Below are positions 22,826-35,131 of a stretch of 64,000 nt of DNA, piece by piece. Location of the stretch: assembly GCA_954871525.1 (NCBI GenBank), contig OX940869.1, positions 10,439,001 through 10,503,000 of the forward strand. Direction: 5' to 3'. The stretch comes from Parietaria judaica (lineage: Eukaryota; Streptophyta; Magnoliopsida; Rosales; Urticaceae). Every line of letters begins with the position of its first letter. Within the stretch, counting starts at the first letter, position 1. The notes beneath the pieces are model-generated. The model saw only the letters and a list, made by a program, of their open reading frames with translations, did no database searches and had not been told where the DNA came from. The position numbers were made by a program, and so were the translations under genes.

Positions 22826-24535
22826 CTATAATATTTTGTTTGACTTTGATCGGAACGACAAAAGTGGTATTTCTTGGTGCAAGAATGAGCCATCAGCGGT
22901 ACTCTCTATAGAAGATGTCGACATGTTGACATTATCCCAAGGCTCAATCACTTCTGTTCTGAAATAATCCATCTCTTCGAACGTTTTCCGAGGATTACAA
23001 GGAGCTTCCGTCTCGGATTTTCGCAACCCCTCCAGCTCCATCGCGACGTCTTTCATCGTCGGTCGATTCCGGCCACTCATATTCAAGCATCTCAGAGCAA
23101 GGCTCGCAACACTTACGATATCTTTTTGCGGTCCATCTTCAAGAAGTTGGCCATCAACTATGTCAAATAGATGTTTTTTCTCCATTGACATAATGAAATA
23201 CGTGACTAGATTTCTACCCTCTTCGGCCCTTGTTGGGCATATAAACCTTTTGACCGGTTAAGAGCTCGACGAGAACCACCCCGAAGCTGTAAACATCACT
23301 CTTGTCCGTGAATTGGCTTGATTGGAAATACTCGGGATCCAAGTAGCCAAATGTGCCGTAGACTAGCGACGTTGTTAGATGTGTTTGCTCCAAGGAAATA
23401 GTTCTTGATGTGCCAAAGTCCGCGATTTTCGCCCTGTATTTTTTGTCAAGTAGTATGTTGGTAGACTTGATGTCCCGGTGATAGATAGGAGAATACGTTG
23501 AGGAGTGCAAGTAGGAAAGTGCCCCGGCGACCTCACTTGCAATTCGCAGTCGCGTTTTCCAGGTAAAAGGAAACTCATCATTCGGGCCGTGAATGTACTG
23601 AGAAAGGGTACCGTTTGGAATGAACTCGTAGACGAGAAGAGGAACCTCCGTCTCCAAACAGCAACCTAACAATTGAACGACGTTTCGATGGTTGATCTGC
23701 TAAAGAATGACGACCTCGTTGATGAATTCCGAGAGCCTTCGTCAACAATCCTAGACTTCTTCACTGCGACAATATTCCCGTCGTCCAACATGCCCTTGTA
23801 CACGGTCCCTTGGCCTCCCTGCCCGAGAATTCTGTCAACACTGAAGTGAAGAGTGGCTTTGTCCAACTCATTTGAATCAAAAAGCTTAGTCTTCTCGATA
23901 TTGTTGCCTTCACTAGAAGATAATTGTTGTTGCAGCAAAAGACCCCCGTTCTGTTTGAAGAAGTTATTTTTCCGGTTAGTCTCTTGCCTTTTCTTTATTT
24001 TTCTGTATATCCCCCAAGTGCCAAAGAGCAAAAACAACGCACCAAAACCACTGCCAAAACCTACGTATAAATCAAGTATGGCGTCAGTATATACATGATA
24101 TACGACCCTCACAGTCACACTAGTGTAAAGTGTAAAGTATAAACTAGAGAGAGATGAAAGTACATACCAGTTAGGAGAAATGGCCTTTTCCTGTAAATGC
24201 AACGATAGCTCCCAGGAGTATTCACACAAGTCGATCTCGAATCGCAAGCAGTGCTATTTCCCTTTCTCAATTCTTCGCATTCATTAATATCTGACAATAA
24301 TTCATATTAACAGTTTTGATTAGCATGTACTATATCGTCCGCCTAACTATCATGCAAAATATACATATAATTTGTATAGGCAAGAAAAATTTGATGATAC
24401 ATAATTTATATTAATTCAAAAACGTAAATTATAAATATACATACAAAAATAGATTACTACCATATCCTTATTATGTGTGTGTGTGGTTTTTTTTTTTTTT
24501 TTTGTAAATTTTTCATCCAATTTAACACTTTCATG

Positions 24536-25160
24536 CAGTGGCGGAGCTACATATGAACTAGTGAGTGCACGTGGATACGCTCACTTAAAAATTCTACATA
24601 TTTTTTTGTTGTTGTTTAGAAAACGCGGAAGGACTTTGTTAAAACCTACGAGCCTCACGAACGAGTGCGACTCGGGCGAGGAAAGAGCGCCCGAACACTA
24701 TCATTTAATTTAATTAAACAAAGCTTCCTAGACAAAGGCAGAATAATCCTTAAACGAGCAAAACCTGAAGCTCACAATATTACATGCCCAACTACATAAG
24801 TGATAAGCGACAAATTTAGTGTTTCGAGGGCTCAAATGGAATTGAACAAAATAAAATTATAGTTGTTGCTCATTAATTGTGAATCTTAAGGTAAAAAAAT
24901 AGATCTTGTGTAGTTTAAGAGTAAAAAATGATCGGGATCTAAGCTTTTAGACTTTTATCCTTTATTGACCCGATAAATCTATTCTACAACCCAAAAGTAA
25001 TGTTATTGTTTTATGATTTTAATAGTCACTTCAATATGGTTCTTTATGATTTTTTTATTTACACTCTTGAAAAAAAAATCAACCAAAAATATATTTTGTG
25101 CGTCGCTTGAAATGAAAGTCTGGTTACGCCTTAGATTGAGTAGTCTGGTTACGCCACTAC
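24536..25160. mobile_element. Probable MITE in WAK intron 1
   Basis: The left end CAGTGGCGGAGCTAC and right end GTTACGCCACTAC are imperfect inverted repeats of a common plant element type. The interior is non-coding. A T18 run lies just upstream at about 24486-24503. Target duplication was not resolved. Confidence 0.4.
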
Positions 25161-25567
25161 TTTCGTAGATTGAGTAAGTGGCCGGCATATGCATTACAAA
25201 AAAATAATCAAGGGGCCAAATTCACAAAAAGCAAAGCATATACAAAATTTAAGAGGATAACAGAAGGGTTGGTACTTGGTACGATAACTACTCTTATTTT
25301 AATTGTAATATTACACAATTTAAATTTAAGAGGATCAAACATGTAAAAATATTATGAAATTTAAAAAGAGATATTTGCGACAAAGCATATACCAAATTAG
25401 GCCAATTTGCAGGGGCAGCCTGTTCAAAATTTATTTATTTATTTATTTTGTAGCTATAGTATATAATGTTAGAAGAAGAAAAAAAAAGTGGGATTGCTGT
25501 TTCATCCCTCAAAATATGTTAAATAAAGTTAACCTCAAAGAAACATTTTGTACCCATATATTAGAGT

Positions 25568-25745
25568 AAATTCTCTATAAATTAATATTGTTTGGACCAG
25601 AGTATTTTATTATATGATCGATGTTATTAATTTATTCGAGGTAAAATTTAGTCATGTTAGGTAAAGTCGTAACTATACAAAAATATTATTTTATCGAGGT
25701 TATTTATTTATCGAGTATTAAATCTAGCGAGGTTCTACTCTATTA
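25568..25745. mobile_element. MITE related to 6451-6610, in WAK intron 1
   Basis: It contains CTCTATAAATTAATATTG at the left and TAGCGAGGTTCTACTCTA at the right, the same AACCTC..TA type ends as the MITE in the CACTA element, but more diverged. Confidence 0.55.
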
Positions 25746-26863
25746 GTGACATGTGTCGTTGAGGTTAACTTCAACAATTTTGATTGATTGATAGAGTTTC
25801 GTTCGGCCGTTTTTCTAAAATCGTATAGTTTAGCCGTTTTTCTACAATAGTACAGTAAATTCATCTAACTTTTTCTAGGAGGTATTAAAAAAAATGTTTT
25901 GAATATTGCATATTTTGAGGTTCAAATTTTACCTTGAGTGCACCCATCAGGAAGATAAGGATTCCCCCTAAATCCTTGGCGGAAGTAACACCATAACCGC
26001 AATGAATTACCGAAAGATATGCATTTATCTAGGTAAGAACTATTCCCCATCAGTACTTGGTGTAAAACCGAACCTGAATGATTTACGAAATACCATTCCA
26101 TCATGAGAGGAACGTAGCCGTCACGTCGTATATTCGCAAAAGTACTCGACGTTTCATTCTTATAACGACGCCAATATTCACTGTCCACCATAAATGCAAG
26201 TTTACATTGATCGTCTGCAGGCTGTGTCCGTGTAGAGTTATCGAATGAGATCTCAAATGAATCCAAGATCGCTATTATGGAAGCTTCGCAGCAATCTACA
26301 CCCCCGTCACAGGAAATACCGTTGTTATTCACTACGTTATTATCCCCCGGGCATGACGAAGTGCATCCGATCTGAGAGAACGTGTTTCCTGAACTCGAGT
26401 TCAGCTGCGCACGAACACCGCAACTCGCAGCGACAAACACGTTACGCCGGGAGAAAAAGAAGGGGGCTCCGGTTAAGTCTACCATCCTAGGAGGCTCATG
26501 GCCTTCACAGTTGAAGAAACTAACCGGAGATCTGACCTGAATCCATTGATGATCAGAGGATCTGTCGTAATAGTCGTTGTTGTCCATTGTAATGTTGAGT
26601 ACCTCTAGTTGGAAGCGCTTGAGGATCAGCTTGGGTAGGCCGGTGGAAGAATTTTCGCAGATTAATTCGAACCATTCGTCAAGGAAGCACTTAGGATCGC
26701 CAATTCCAAAGGGAAACGGGACACTCAAGTTCCCACACTTGCCTTCGCAGCCAGGCTTGGAGACCGGCACTACCGCCACGCTTGACGCTGTTGCGGTGCC
26801 AAGTGGTAAGCCAAGCACCAAGCATATTGCAGCAGCTATAATCGGCAACTCCATAGTGCCCAT

Positions 26864-27379
26864 TCTATCTTCTGACAGGGACGAATTGAACTTGGGTGTG
26901 ACGAACTACAAATAGATTCGACTACTGCTGATTACTATCACAAAACACACATATATCTATATATATATTAAAAACCTCTATAAATTAATAACGTTGGACC
27001 GTCAAAATTTATTAAACGAATTATTAATTTCTAAAGTATCAGTTATGTAATTTTCAATATAATTAAAAAATATCCCTATATAACATGTCACGAAAATAGT
27101 GATCAAAATACATAGTTTGAAAATAATATTACTAAAATAGGGCTTGGTTTATGCAATTGTAGCGACAATCACTTTATACAATTTTTTTTAACTTCACGAA
27201 AATACAACACTGAATCTTCTTAATGTCATGTAGAAGCTTGGAGTTGAAGTTGAAAGAGACATAAATTCAAGAATAGGCAAATAACTCCACAATCACAATA
27301 CATTTCATGATTAATTAATTAGTGTAATTTATTTTTATTTAAAATGATTTCATAACTAGTTATGTCATATTATATTTTA
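26864..27379. other. Former WAK promoter region with a partial MITE
   Basis: Upstream of the WAK start. AACCTCTATAAATTAATAA at about 26973 and following bases match the MITE family of 25568-25745, but no second end is clear. (TA)n lies near 26953-26970. No confident TATA assignment. Confidence 0.4.
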
Positions 27380-28687
27380 GGGTAAATGAGGCAAATGCCC
27401 ATTTGTGGCTCAAGGTTTAAAATAATGCTCATTTCTAATTATGGAAATCATAACCACCAACAAATTGAAATATGGACTAAATTGCCCTTCTAATTTTTAA
27501 ATCACATTTAACTATAATTCGTTTATTTTAAATTAAAATAAAAAATAAATTTTTACCTTAAATGTAGCAAACTAAATAAATTAAAAACAAATCTCCCCTA
27601 TTAATTAGTATTATTTTCTATTAGCTCTAACAAATCACGTTTAATATTCCCTATTTTAATGAATAAAAATCTAAAATTTATTTTCCTATTAATCAGTATT
27701 TATTTCGAATTTTTATTTATGAAACTTGGTTTTCGTTTGCTTAATTTTATGTAAATTTGTTTACGAAATTTGGTTTTCGTTTTCCCTCATTTTATGTAAA
27801 TCTGTTTACGAAACTTGGTTTTCGTTTTGCCTCATTTTATGTAAATCTATTTACGAAACTTGGTTTTCATTTTGCCTCATTTTATGTAAATTTGTCTACA
27901 AATTTGTTGACACGATTTTGAAATTTCATATACATATCCACAAATGCAAATTCGTGTAAAATAACTCCAAAAAAGTGTAAAAACATTTACAAAAAGCGTG
28001 TAAATCCATTTACAAAAATATTGCCCCTCCAAGAGAAATTATCACTTCAAAATATTGTAAATTTACAAAAATCAAATATATTACCTTAAAACTGTAAATA
28101 TATTTACAAAAAACTGTAAATAAATTTACAGTTACGATCGAGAGTTTGGAGAGGATGATCGCGCCGCGACGGAGAGTGATGGAGGAAGGATGCGCGACGG
28201 AGAGCGACTCAGGAAGGAGGCGCGACGGAGGGCGACCGCGACGGGGGAACGAGGCGCGACGGAGGAAGAAGGCGCGATGGAGGGCGACCGCGACGGAGGC
28301 CACGGTCGCCTCCTCGGCAGCCGCGCCCACAGTCGCCGAAGCCACGCCCGAAGTCGCCGCGCCCGAATCTGGCGATGGTGGTCAATCTGACGTGAGAAGT
28401 CGAGATCGAGAGAGAGAGAGAGATATTTAATTTTTGGGTCAAAGTAACAAAATTAAATGATAACCTAATTAATAGGGGAAGTTTTCAACCAAAATTTTAG
28501 GATAATTAATTTAATTTCGAAAATTAAAATATATAATAAATAATTAAATACGAAAATAAATAATATAATTAAAATCAGGGTTAATATGGTCCAAAATATT
28601 TTTAAAATGGGTATAAATGAATTGTTTGAAAGTATGGGCAATTCCATTAAACCTTAGGTGGTTTTTGGGCATTTCATCGGTTTTTCT
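27380..28687. mobile_element. Non-autonomous Mutator-like element, copy B
   Basis: It has the same ends as copy A (GGGTAAATGAGGCAAATGCCC on the left, GGGCATTTCATCGGTTTTTCT on the right) and a 9-bp target duplication TATATTTTA at 27371-27379 and 28688-28696. The GC-rich core (28140-28410) again holds GCGACGGAGG-type repeats plus a stretch GTCGCCTCCTCGGCAGCCGC not seen in A, then GA repeats. Between 27725 and 27905 a ~60-bp unit (ACGAAACTTGGTTTTCGTTT) repeats about four times. The minus-strand frame at 28209-28442 starts MTQKLN as in copy A. No transposase is present. Confidence 0.87.
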
Positions 28688-28819
28688 TATATTTTATTTA
28701 TAGTAATTTCATGTAATTTTTTTATATTGAATAATTAATTTATATATCACTTAGGACCTATATACTTCTAAAAAATCAATATCTTATATATTTAGCGAAT
28801 TATTAGTTTAGCTAGTTAG

Positions 28820-29434
28820 TGTTGGGTTTTTCGATGACTTTTCTCAATCTCGGGTGCGGAAAAACCGGGATATCATCGAAATAAAGATCTAGAATATATT
28901 CGAATATAAAGATAAGAGATTCAATACGTTATCAGACTTTTGGTACTTTTGCCAACAGTACCAAATAATGTCGATTTGTCCTTGGGGTGTGTGCTCGGAT
29001 TTTGTCGCGATTCGAATCGTAGCTTCACAATTGTAAAGCCTCTAGCTCGTCCACCACGTCGTTGCGGGAACGTCTCTAAGACCGGAAATCTCCTTGATTG
29101 ACAGCTAGGTCTTTCTTGGTGATTCAACGGCAAACCGACGGGAACACGAGGAGAGAAAACTCTTCCACTCTTGTGCTAGAGGAGGGGGCGAATTTTCTAT
29201 TTCTCTGGAGGCCTGGATTTCGAAATTATGAGCTCCATGTTGCTTAGATAGTCCACATGGTTAAATGACCTAATGGGCTTATGGGCTCAATAAATGGATC
29301 TAAGCCCATTAAGTCATAAATAATTAATTACCTTAATTAATTACCGACCTCATAATTACCGTGCTTGTTATATGTAGTCGGGTCAGACCCGTAAAGTCAA
29401 ACGGACTCAAATCCGGATTCGGGCATTTCCTACA
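28820..29434 (-). repeat. Copia LTR fragment (615 bp) of another family
   Basis: It runs from TGTTGGGTTT (28820) to CATTTCCTACA (29434), so on the minus strand it starts TGTAGG and ends CCAACA. It is followed on the internal side by ATCTCCCACTTGCAC, the complement of a polypurine tract. It is shorter than, and different from, the 3-kb LTR family. Confidence 0.75.
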
Positions 29435-29620
29435 ATCTCCCACTTGCACGAATGTGCCGGGATTGGATATCTCCTCTTGTACATTCATGACATGACCACA
29501 AGTGATGCCAGGATTGGATACGGGAGCGGTATGGGCTAATGAAGCATGGGGTGAGAAGATTATGGAGCATTTTGGATAAAAGCAACAAGCCGATACCGTC
29601 AAATTCAACCACAACGATAT
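29435..29620 (-). mobile_element. Truncated internal end of the same Copia element
   Basis: A polypurine tract (29435-29449) and about 170 bp of 3' internal sequence. It stops abruptly with no RNase H motif, so the rest is deleted. Confidence 0.5.
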
Positions 29621-29997
29621 GTATCATCCAATCTATTCGCTACTCTTTTACTTTAATTTGTTTCTCATGTATTATCATCTTTATAAAAATTATACCTAAC
29701 ATGAAAGTATTTAAAAGAATAGTTTTATAGTTTTATAAGTATTTTTTTATATAAATACCAGGATTATCCTCATAAAACACGCAAAAACAAAAACAAAATC
29801 TAGTCATTTCTTTTTCAATTTCCGAACACGATATTTCTGAGGGTGTGAATTAGTCTTTTGATTGTCTCTGAGTAGACATAGAGAACTTCTGAGTTTGTTT
29901 TATCGGAGGGGCAACGGAGCATTTTTCAAAACCACGACAAACTAGGCCTCGTGTCAAATAAAAATGGGAGAGAATTTAAATCATATTGATGCTTAAA

Positions 29998-30470
29998 AAT
30001 ATGGGGCACATAGCCAAATAGTCAAACTTCAAACACTAATTAGCCAAATAGCTAATGTTTTAATTAATATTGCCAAATAGCCAATTAACCACGTTAATAA
30101 ATCACGAAAGACCGGATTACCCTTGTATTAACGTGGTTAATTTGTTAAAAAAAATTATTTTTTTTTTTGAAAAAAAAAATTACATTTTTTGTTAAAATTT
30201 TAATCACGATTTTTTATTTTTAAACAAAGTAACTTCGTTAATACACGTTAAAAGGGTATTATAGGTATAAAATATGTTATTATACAAGTAAATATTCTTA
30301 TTTTTAAGAAAAATTAACTTAGTTAATACACGTTAATATGTTAAAAGGGTATTATAGGTATAAAATATGTTATTAAATAACCATTTGGCTATTTTGCAAA
30401 GAAAAATGAAAGGTTGGCTATTTGGCTAATGAAACGTTTCAATTTGGCTATCCCATGCAATATCTCTAAA
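29998..30470. mobile_element. Probable MITE with ATAGCCAAAT ends
   Basis: The left end has ATATGGGGCACATAGCCAAAT and the right end has ATTTGGCTATCCCATGCAATA, an imperfect inverted repeat. Internally GCCAAATAG words recur several times and the rest is AT-rich, with a poly-T run at about 30160-30170. Target duplication was not clear. Confidence 0.45.
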
Positions 30471-31310
30471 AATATTAGTTATAAGCCAAATTCCAATTAT
30501 AATTACGATAATATCTTACTACTAGCAGTTATTCATTATACAAAATTCAATATATACAAGGAAAATCAGATAGCACATACATACCAGAGGTGTTTTCTGT
30601 GTGCTTTTCCAGAGAAACCAGTCAGAGATTTGATCTAGAAGATGAGGAACAAAGCTATATAATAAATTTCACGTATCAATACTACTAATAGTGTTGTAGA
30701 AACAAATTAATAACACATATTTATCAAGTCAACTATGTATATACTTATTAAATATGGATACATGTTGATAGGTTAATTACTTATCAAAGAATACTATATT
30801 CTAAGGATATATATAGACTATATTTAATATATAGTTGACTTGGTAGTGTTCACTTGTTTGGGCGGGCATGCTCAATTACTCACCTTTCGTTTTATTACTT
30901 GTTTTCTGCTTAATCGCTTTGATAAAGTCAGGTTACGTTTTTTTAATAATATATCAGTTAATGTGTTAATGTCACATATATCATCAACTTGTTAATAATA
31001 TATAAAACTTGGTTTTGTTGTTTCGAAGATAAACTAGTTAATTAATGACCAAATCCAATTGCTCAAATGTCAATACGTTACTAGTATTCAATACTATATG
31101 AAGCAATAAATATAGCACAATTGGCTTTTCCCTCAAACAATTGGCAAAAAAAATAAAATGCAAGCTGGTATATATTATAAAGTATCGAAAATAAGGATCG
31201 ATAATCAAATCTTTGATGCGATTATAGTTATAAATAGCAGAGGGAAAATCGAATATGGAAAAGATAAAAATCACATTTCGATATTTTTATAAGAAAAATC
31301 AAATACTGAT
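30471..31310. other. AT-rich intergenic, no gene seen
   Basis: No conserved motif was recognised on either strand; the short frames here (for example 31038-31274) are low-complexity. Confidence 0.5.
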
Positions 31311-32155
31311 TGTTGGGGTCAAAATCGGTTCCTCAAAATGGATGGGCTTCTCCGAAAAGAGATTCCGGACTCGACGAGAGTTGACAGAGAAAAGCCTTCA
31401 AAAAATGAGAGAAAGCCCACCAAAGGAATCGGGCCCATCAAGCCGGTCGCCAGGCCCACGACGAAAGCGGCCCAAACAGGAGTTCTGCCGATAGACTCGC
31501 CCGAGATATTGAGAAGGCTCGCTCGAAATGCAAGCCTTAGACGATTCAGCCCGATCCAACACTTAAGACCTAAGACAGGCCAGCTCGTCCCAAGAAGGTC
31601 TAAGACGACTGCGACGACCAAGTTCAGGACAAGCAGTGAGCGACGACGCACTCGAAGAAGCTTGTCTCACCAAATCCCGACAGCATTCTGCGCAAATCAC
31701 CAAGTCACCACGATGCTGATTCTAAGGGGACCGCTAAAATAGAGTTCCCTACTCATTTTCTTGTAATCAGAGCCCATTATGAGGCCCAATATGCCCACCT
31801 ATAAATAGAATAATACATGGCACACAAATGCCAAGGATGGCCAATTTAGGACAACCTAAGCTCATCACTCCAAAAGGAGTAGAATCATCAACTCAAAGAA
31901 CATTCCCTTTCCCATTTTTTTTTCACTTTCGGCCATTGTTATACCAATATGAGAATCCAAGTCCACTAAGCCATGTAAATAAAGGGATCTCCATGCATTT
32001 TTCATAGTTGTCCTAGCTATCTTAAACATGTCTCCATTTCTCTACAATTGATTATCATTCACGTACGATATTAACGGGAGCGTACGGCCCATATTGCTCA
32101 CCGGAAAACACTCTAAAAATGGTGTCGTATCGCACGGCACCGTGACTGTTGGAAC
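31311..32155 (+). repeat. Probable solo or truncated LTR
   Basis: It begins TGTTGGGGTCAAAATCGG. It has a GC-richer first half (31320-31740) and a TATA box TATAAATAG at 31800-31808 followed by a transcribed-leader-like region. It ends near GTGACTGTTGGAACA. No adjoining gag/pol or clear target duplication was found. The layout is typical of a plant LTR, but the family was not identified. Confidence 0.5.
31800..31808 (+). promoter_or_regulatory. LTR TATA box
   Basis: TATAAATAG in the middle of the LTR-like segment. Confidence 0.45.
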
Positions 32156-32566
32156 AAGCGGTTTTTACCCACAACACTGATAAGATAAAAACCGTATTTA
32201 CTGCATATCCGCTATATTGTATTGGTAAATATTGAACGTTATATTTTTAACTGAATTTACCGCTTTGAAAAATATGGTCAAAGTAGGGTAAAAATATTAA
32301 TCAATACATATTATAAAGTTATAATAAACATAACATTAAGAAAATGATAACTAGTAAATGCTATAACTTTTATAGAAAATAATATATTTAAACTCTAGTC
32401 ATATGTTGTAAATGCGATTTGCGATTCGATTTATTTTATAAATTTTAGTATATCGCTACCAAACAATATGTATATATAGTTATGCGGTTTTTACTTTAAA
32501 TTCGGTATCTGTTTAAAACTTAAATAGAAGGCATTTTAGTCTTATATTGGGAAAAAGAGAGTAAGG
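32156..32566. other. AT-rich spacer
   Basis: Non-coding. It contains GCGGTTTTTAC words twice in a pattern resembling the hAT MITE at 54252-54834, but no ends or duplication were found. Confidence 0.35.
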
Positions 32567-33466
32567 TGGACTCGGATTATAGGAAAAACGGAAAATACAC
32601 TCTTGAACAAAAGTTCAATTTTTTTATCATCATATTCATAATCTTCTCAGCTCACGTTCAAGTGTACATATAAATAAGAGAATTAAAATACAGTACTTGA
32701 ATCCCGTAATCAGTGCAACGCCTATACCTAATACCGAAGACAATATCAACTAAATCAAATTCTAACTAATTCCTAAAATAACTCCCTACTGAAAATAAGA
32801 GATTGAAATAATCAATCAAATATAAAACAATACGTTACGTATTTTAATTAATGATAAATGGAAGATATCGTGGAGTTGATTTGCAGAAATCTTTGACCCG
32901 ATGATTCAGGCAGCTCTTTTTTATTCACGTCCTTCATCATTCTCCCGATGAGGAGAAAATTCGTCCTCAAATTTTGACCGTCTCTCCATACATACGACCT
33001 CGGTGCCATCTCCGCGCTCGTATCGGCGCCAAAGTCGTCGCCGTAAAAAGATTTGCATCAGTATATCACAGGGAAACATTATGGAACCACCTCGGGCTTC
33101 TTCATCTCGTCTCCGAGTGAAGCAAAGAAAACCGTGATCTGTCAGATTTTGCATGACTTGTTTGGTGCGGCTGCCTCGGTGACCTTGCCCGACACAATAG
33201 CAACGTCGACATACTCGGTTGGGTCTGAACATGGCTCGCACACAACGAAAGACACGCTCGCGTCATTATCGCCAATCTCTTCATCGTCTTCTACTTCATC
33301 ATACATAGTGTTGTCATGTACGGCCTCGCCGTTCTCCGATTCATCGTACACGGCATCGGCGTACTCCGCCTCGTCAAACACGGGAGCATCATACTCCACA
33401 TCACCAAACACCGATTCATCATACACGGCCTCGCCGTACTGCCACGTCAAACACGGGCTCATCGTA

Positions 33467-33832
33467 CTACGTTTTGTTGTACACCAATTCGTCGTACACG
33501 GCCTCGCCGTGTTCCGCCTCATCGTACGCCGCCTCGTCGTACTCCTGGATAACCACCTGGAACACCGACTCCCAACGCCAATTTTTCAGAGCTTCGTCGC
33601 ACGAATGCATCGCGTGGACGTGTCTACCAAAATTTCCGGCGAGAAGGTTGTCGTGGTCGTCTTCAGTGTCGGATTCGTCAAGGGGGGCCAGTCGTGCTTC
33701 GGGTCGATGTTGAAGAAGCGCTTTGACGGAGCGTGTTAGGGCTTCCACTTGTAGACGCAATCCAGTGTATTCGTTACGTCTAATCACCTCGTGTAAGGAT
33801 GCATCGGGAGCGGATCGTCTCTTCGGCGCCAT
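33467..33832 (-). CDS. Gag N-terminal-like ORF with Tyr-Asp-Glu repeats, copy A
   Basis: 121 residues from the first ATG after the PBS (MAPKRRSAPDASLHEVIRR). The head, with coiled-coil-like LRLQVEALTRSVKALLQ, resembles the N-terminus of plant Gypsy gag. After a Trp-rich NWRWES segment, where gag proteins continue into the capsid domain, it changes to acidic repeats (EYDEAAYDEAEHGEAVYDE) and stops. The repeats continue in other frames further along the minus strand to about 33280. No known domain covers the repeats. The start lies 36 bases after the LTR. Confidence 0.5.
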   Translation of the reverse strand: MAPKRRSAPDASLHEVIRRNEYTGLRLQVEALTRSVKALLQHRPEARLAPLDESDTEDDHDNLLAGNFGRHVHAMHSCDEALKNWRWESVFQVVIQEYDEAAYDEAEHGEAVYDELVYNKT

Positions 33833-34717
33833 CGCGCGCAAGATCGAATGGCTCTGATACCAACTGATGTAGACTCGGATTATAGGAAAAACAAAAAATA
33901 CGCTCTTGATCAAAAGTTTGATTTTTTTTTATCATCACATAATCTCCTCTGCTCACGTTCAAGTGTACATAGAAATAAGAGAATTAAACTACAATACTTG
34001 AATCCCGTAATCAGTGCAACGCCTATACCTAATACCAAAGACAATATCAACTAAATCAAATTCTAACTAATTCCTAAAATAACTCCCTACTGAAAATAAG
34101 AGATTGAAATAATCAATCAAATATAAAACAATACGTGACGTATTTTAATTAATGATAAATGGAAGATATCGTGGAGTTGATTTGAAGAAATCTTTGACCC
34201 CATGATGCATGCAGCTCTTTATTCACGTCCTTCATCATTCTCCCGATGAGGAGAAAATTCGTCCTCAAATTTTGACCGTCTCTCCATACATACGACCTCG
34301 GTGCCATCTCCGCGCTCGTATCGGCACCAAAGTCGTCGCCGTAAAAAGATTTGCATCAGTATATCACAGGGAAACAATATGGAAACCACCTCAGGCTTCT
34401 TTATCTCGTCGCCGAGTGAAGCAAAGAAAACCGTGATCTGTCAGATTTTGCATGACTTGTTTGGTGCGGCTGTCTCGGTGACCTTGCCCGACACAATAGC
34501 AACGTCGACATACTCTGTTGGGTCTGAACATGGCTCGCACACAGCGAAAGACATGCTCGCATCATTATCGCCAATCTCCTCATCGTTTTCTACTTCATCA
34601 TACATAGTGTTGTCATGTACGGCCTCGTCGTTCTCCGATTCATCGTACACGGCATCGGCGTACTCCGCCTCGTCAAACACGAGAGCATCATACTCCACAT
34701 CACCATACACCGATTCA

Positions 34718-35131
34718 TCATTCACGACCTCGCCGTACTGCCTCGTCAAACACGAGCTCGTCGTACTCCGTTTTGCCGTACACCAATTCGTCGTACACGG
34801 CCTCGCCGTGTTCCGACTCATCGTACGCCGCCTTGTCGTACTCCGGGATAACCACCTGGAACGCCGACTCCCAACGCCAATTTTCCAGAGCTTCGTCGCG
34901 CGAACGCATCGCGTGGACGTGTCTACCAAAATTTCCGGCGAGAAGGTTGTCGTGGTCGTCTTCAGTGTCGGATTCGTCAAGGGGGGCCAGTCGTGCTTCG
35001 GGTAGATGTTGAAGAAGCGCTTCGACGGAGCGTGTTAGGGCCTCTAGTTGTAGACGCAATCCAGCGTATTCGTTACGTCTAATCACCTCGTCTAAGGATG
35101 CATCGGGAGCGGATCGTCTCTTCGGCGCCAT
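34718..35131 (-). CDS. Gag N-terminal-like ORF with Tyr-Asp-Glu repeats, copy B
   Basis: 137 residues, the same as copy A with a few substitutions (MAPKRRSAPDASLDEVIRR). The acidic repeat block is longer because the frame stays open to EAVRRGRE. Conservation of the start and of the repeat composition in both copies may reflect recent duplication rather than selection. Confidence 0.5.
   Translation of the reverse strand: MAPKRRSAPDASLDEVIRRNEYAGLRLQLEALTRSVEALLQHLPEARLAPLDESDTEDDHDNLLAGNFGRHVHAMRSRDEALENWRWESAFQVVIPEYDKAAYDESEHGEAVYDELVYGKTEYDELVFDEAVRRGRE

Larger units (their letters stand above)
22826..26863 (-). pseudogene. Wall-associated receptor kinase (WAK-like), frame-shifted
   Basis: Three exons. 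Exon 1 (25933-26863) has a signal peptide (about 25 residues, IIAAAICLVLGLPLGTATA) and a GUB_WAK pectin-binding start CEGKCGNLSVPFPFGIG. Exon 2 (24168-24291) has a calcium-binding EGF module (DINECEE...[10 protein letters not shown]). Exon 3 (22826-24060) has a membrane segment ([15 protein letters not shown]), P-loop [16 protein letters not shown] lysine, [12 protein letters not shown] and DFG. Introns have GT/AG ends. WAKs sit in the plasma membrane and signal from cell-wall pectin. In exon 3 the frame shifts by one base near 23735 just after VDEG, an in-frame TAG follows at about 23699-23701, and another shift near 23240-23210 follows LLTGQK. Reading resumes to a normal C-terminus. All domains are present in order, so inactivation is recent, unless the three errors are sequencing errors. 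Confidence 0.88.

Noticed and set aside
33053..33739. 228-residue plus-strand ORF and its copy at 34301-35005
   Set aside because: Shadows on the antisense side of the gag-like tandem element. The Ser/Thr-rich text mirrors the Tyr-Asp-Glu repeats.
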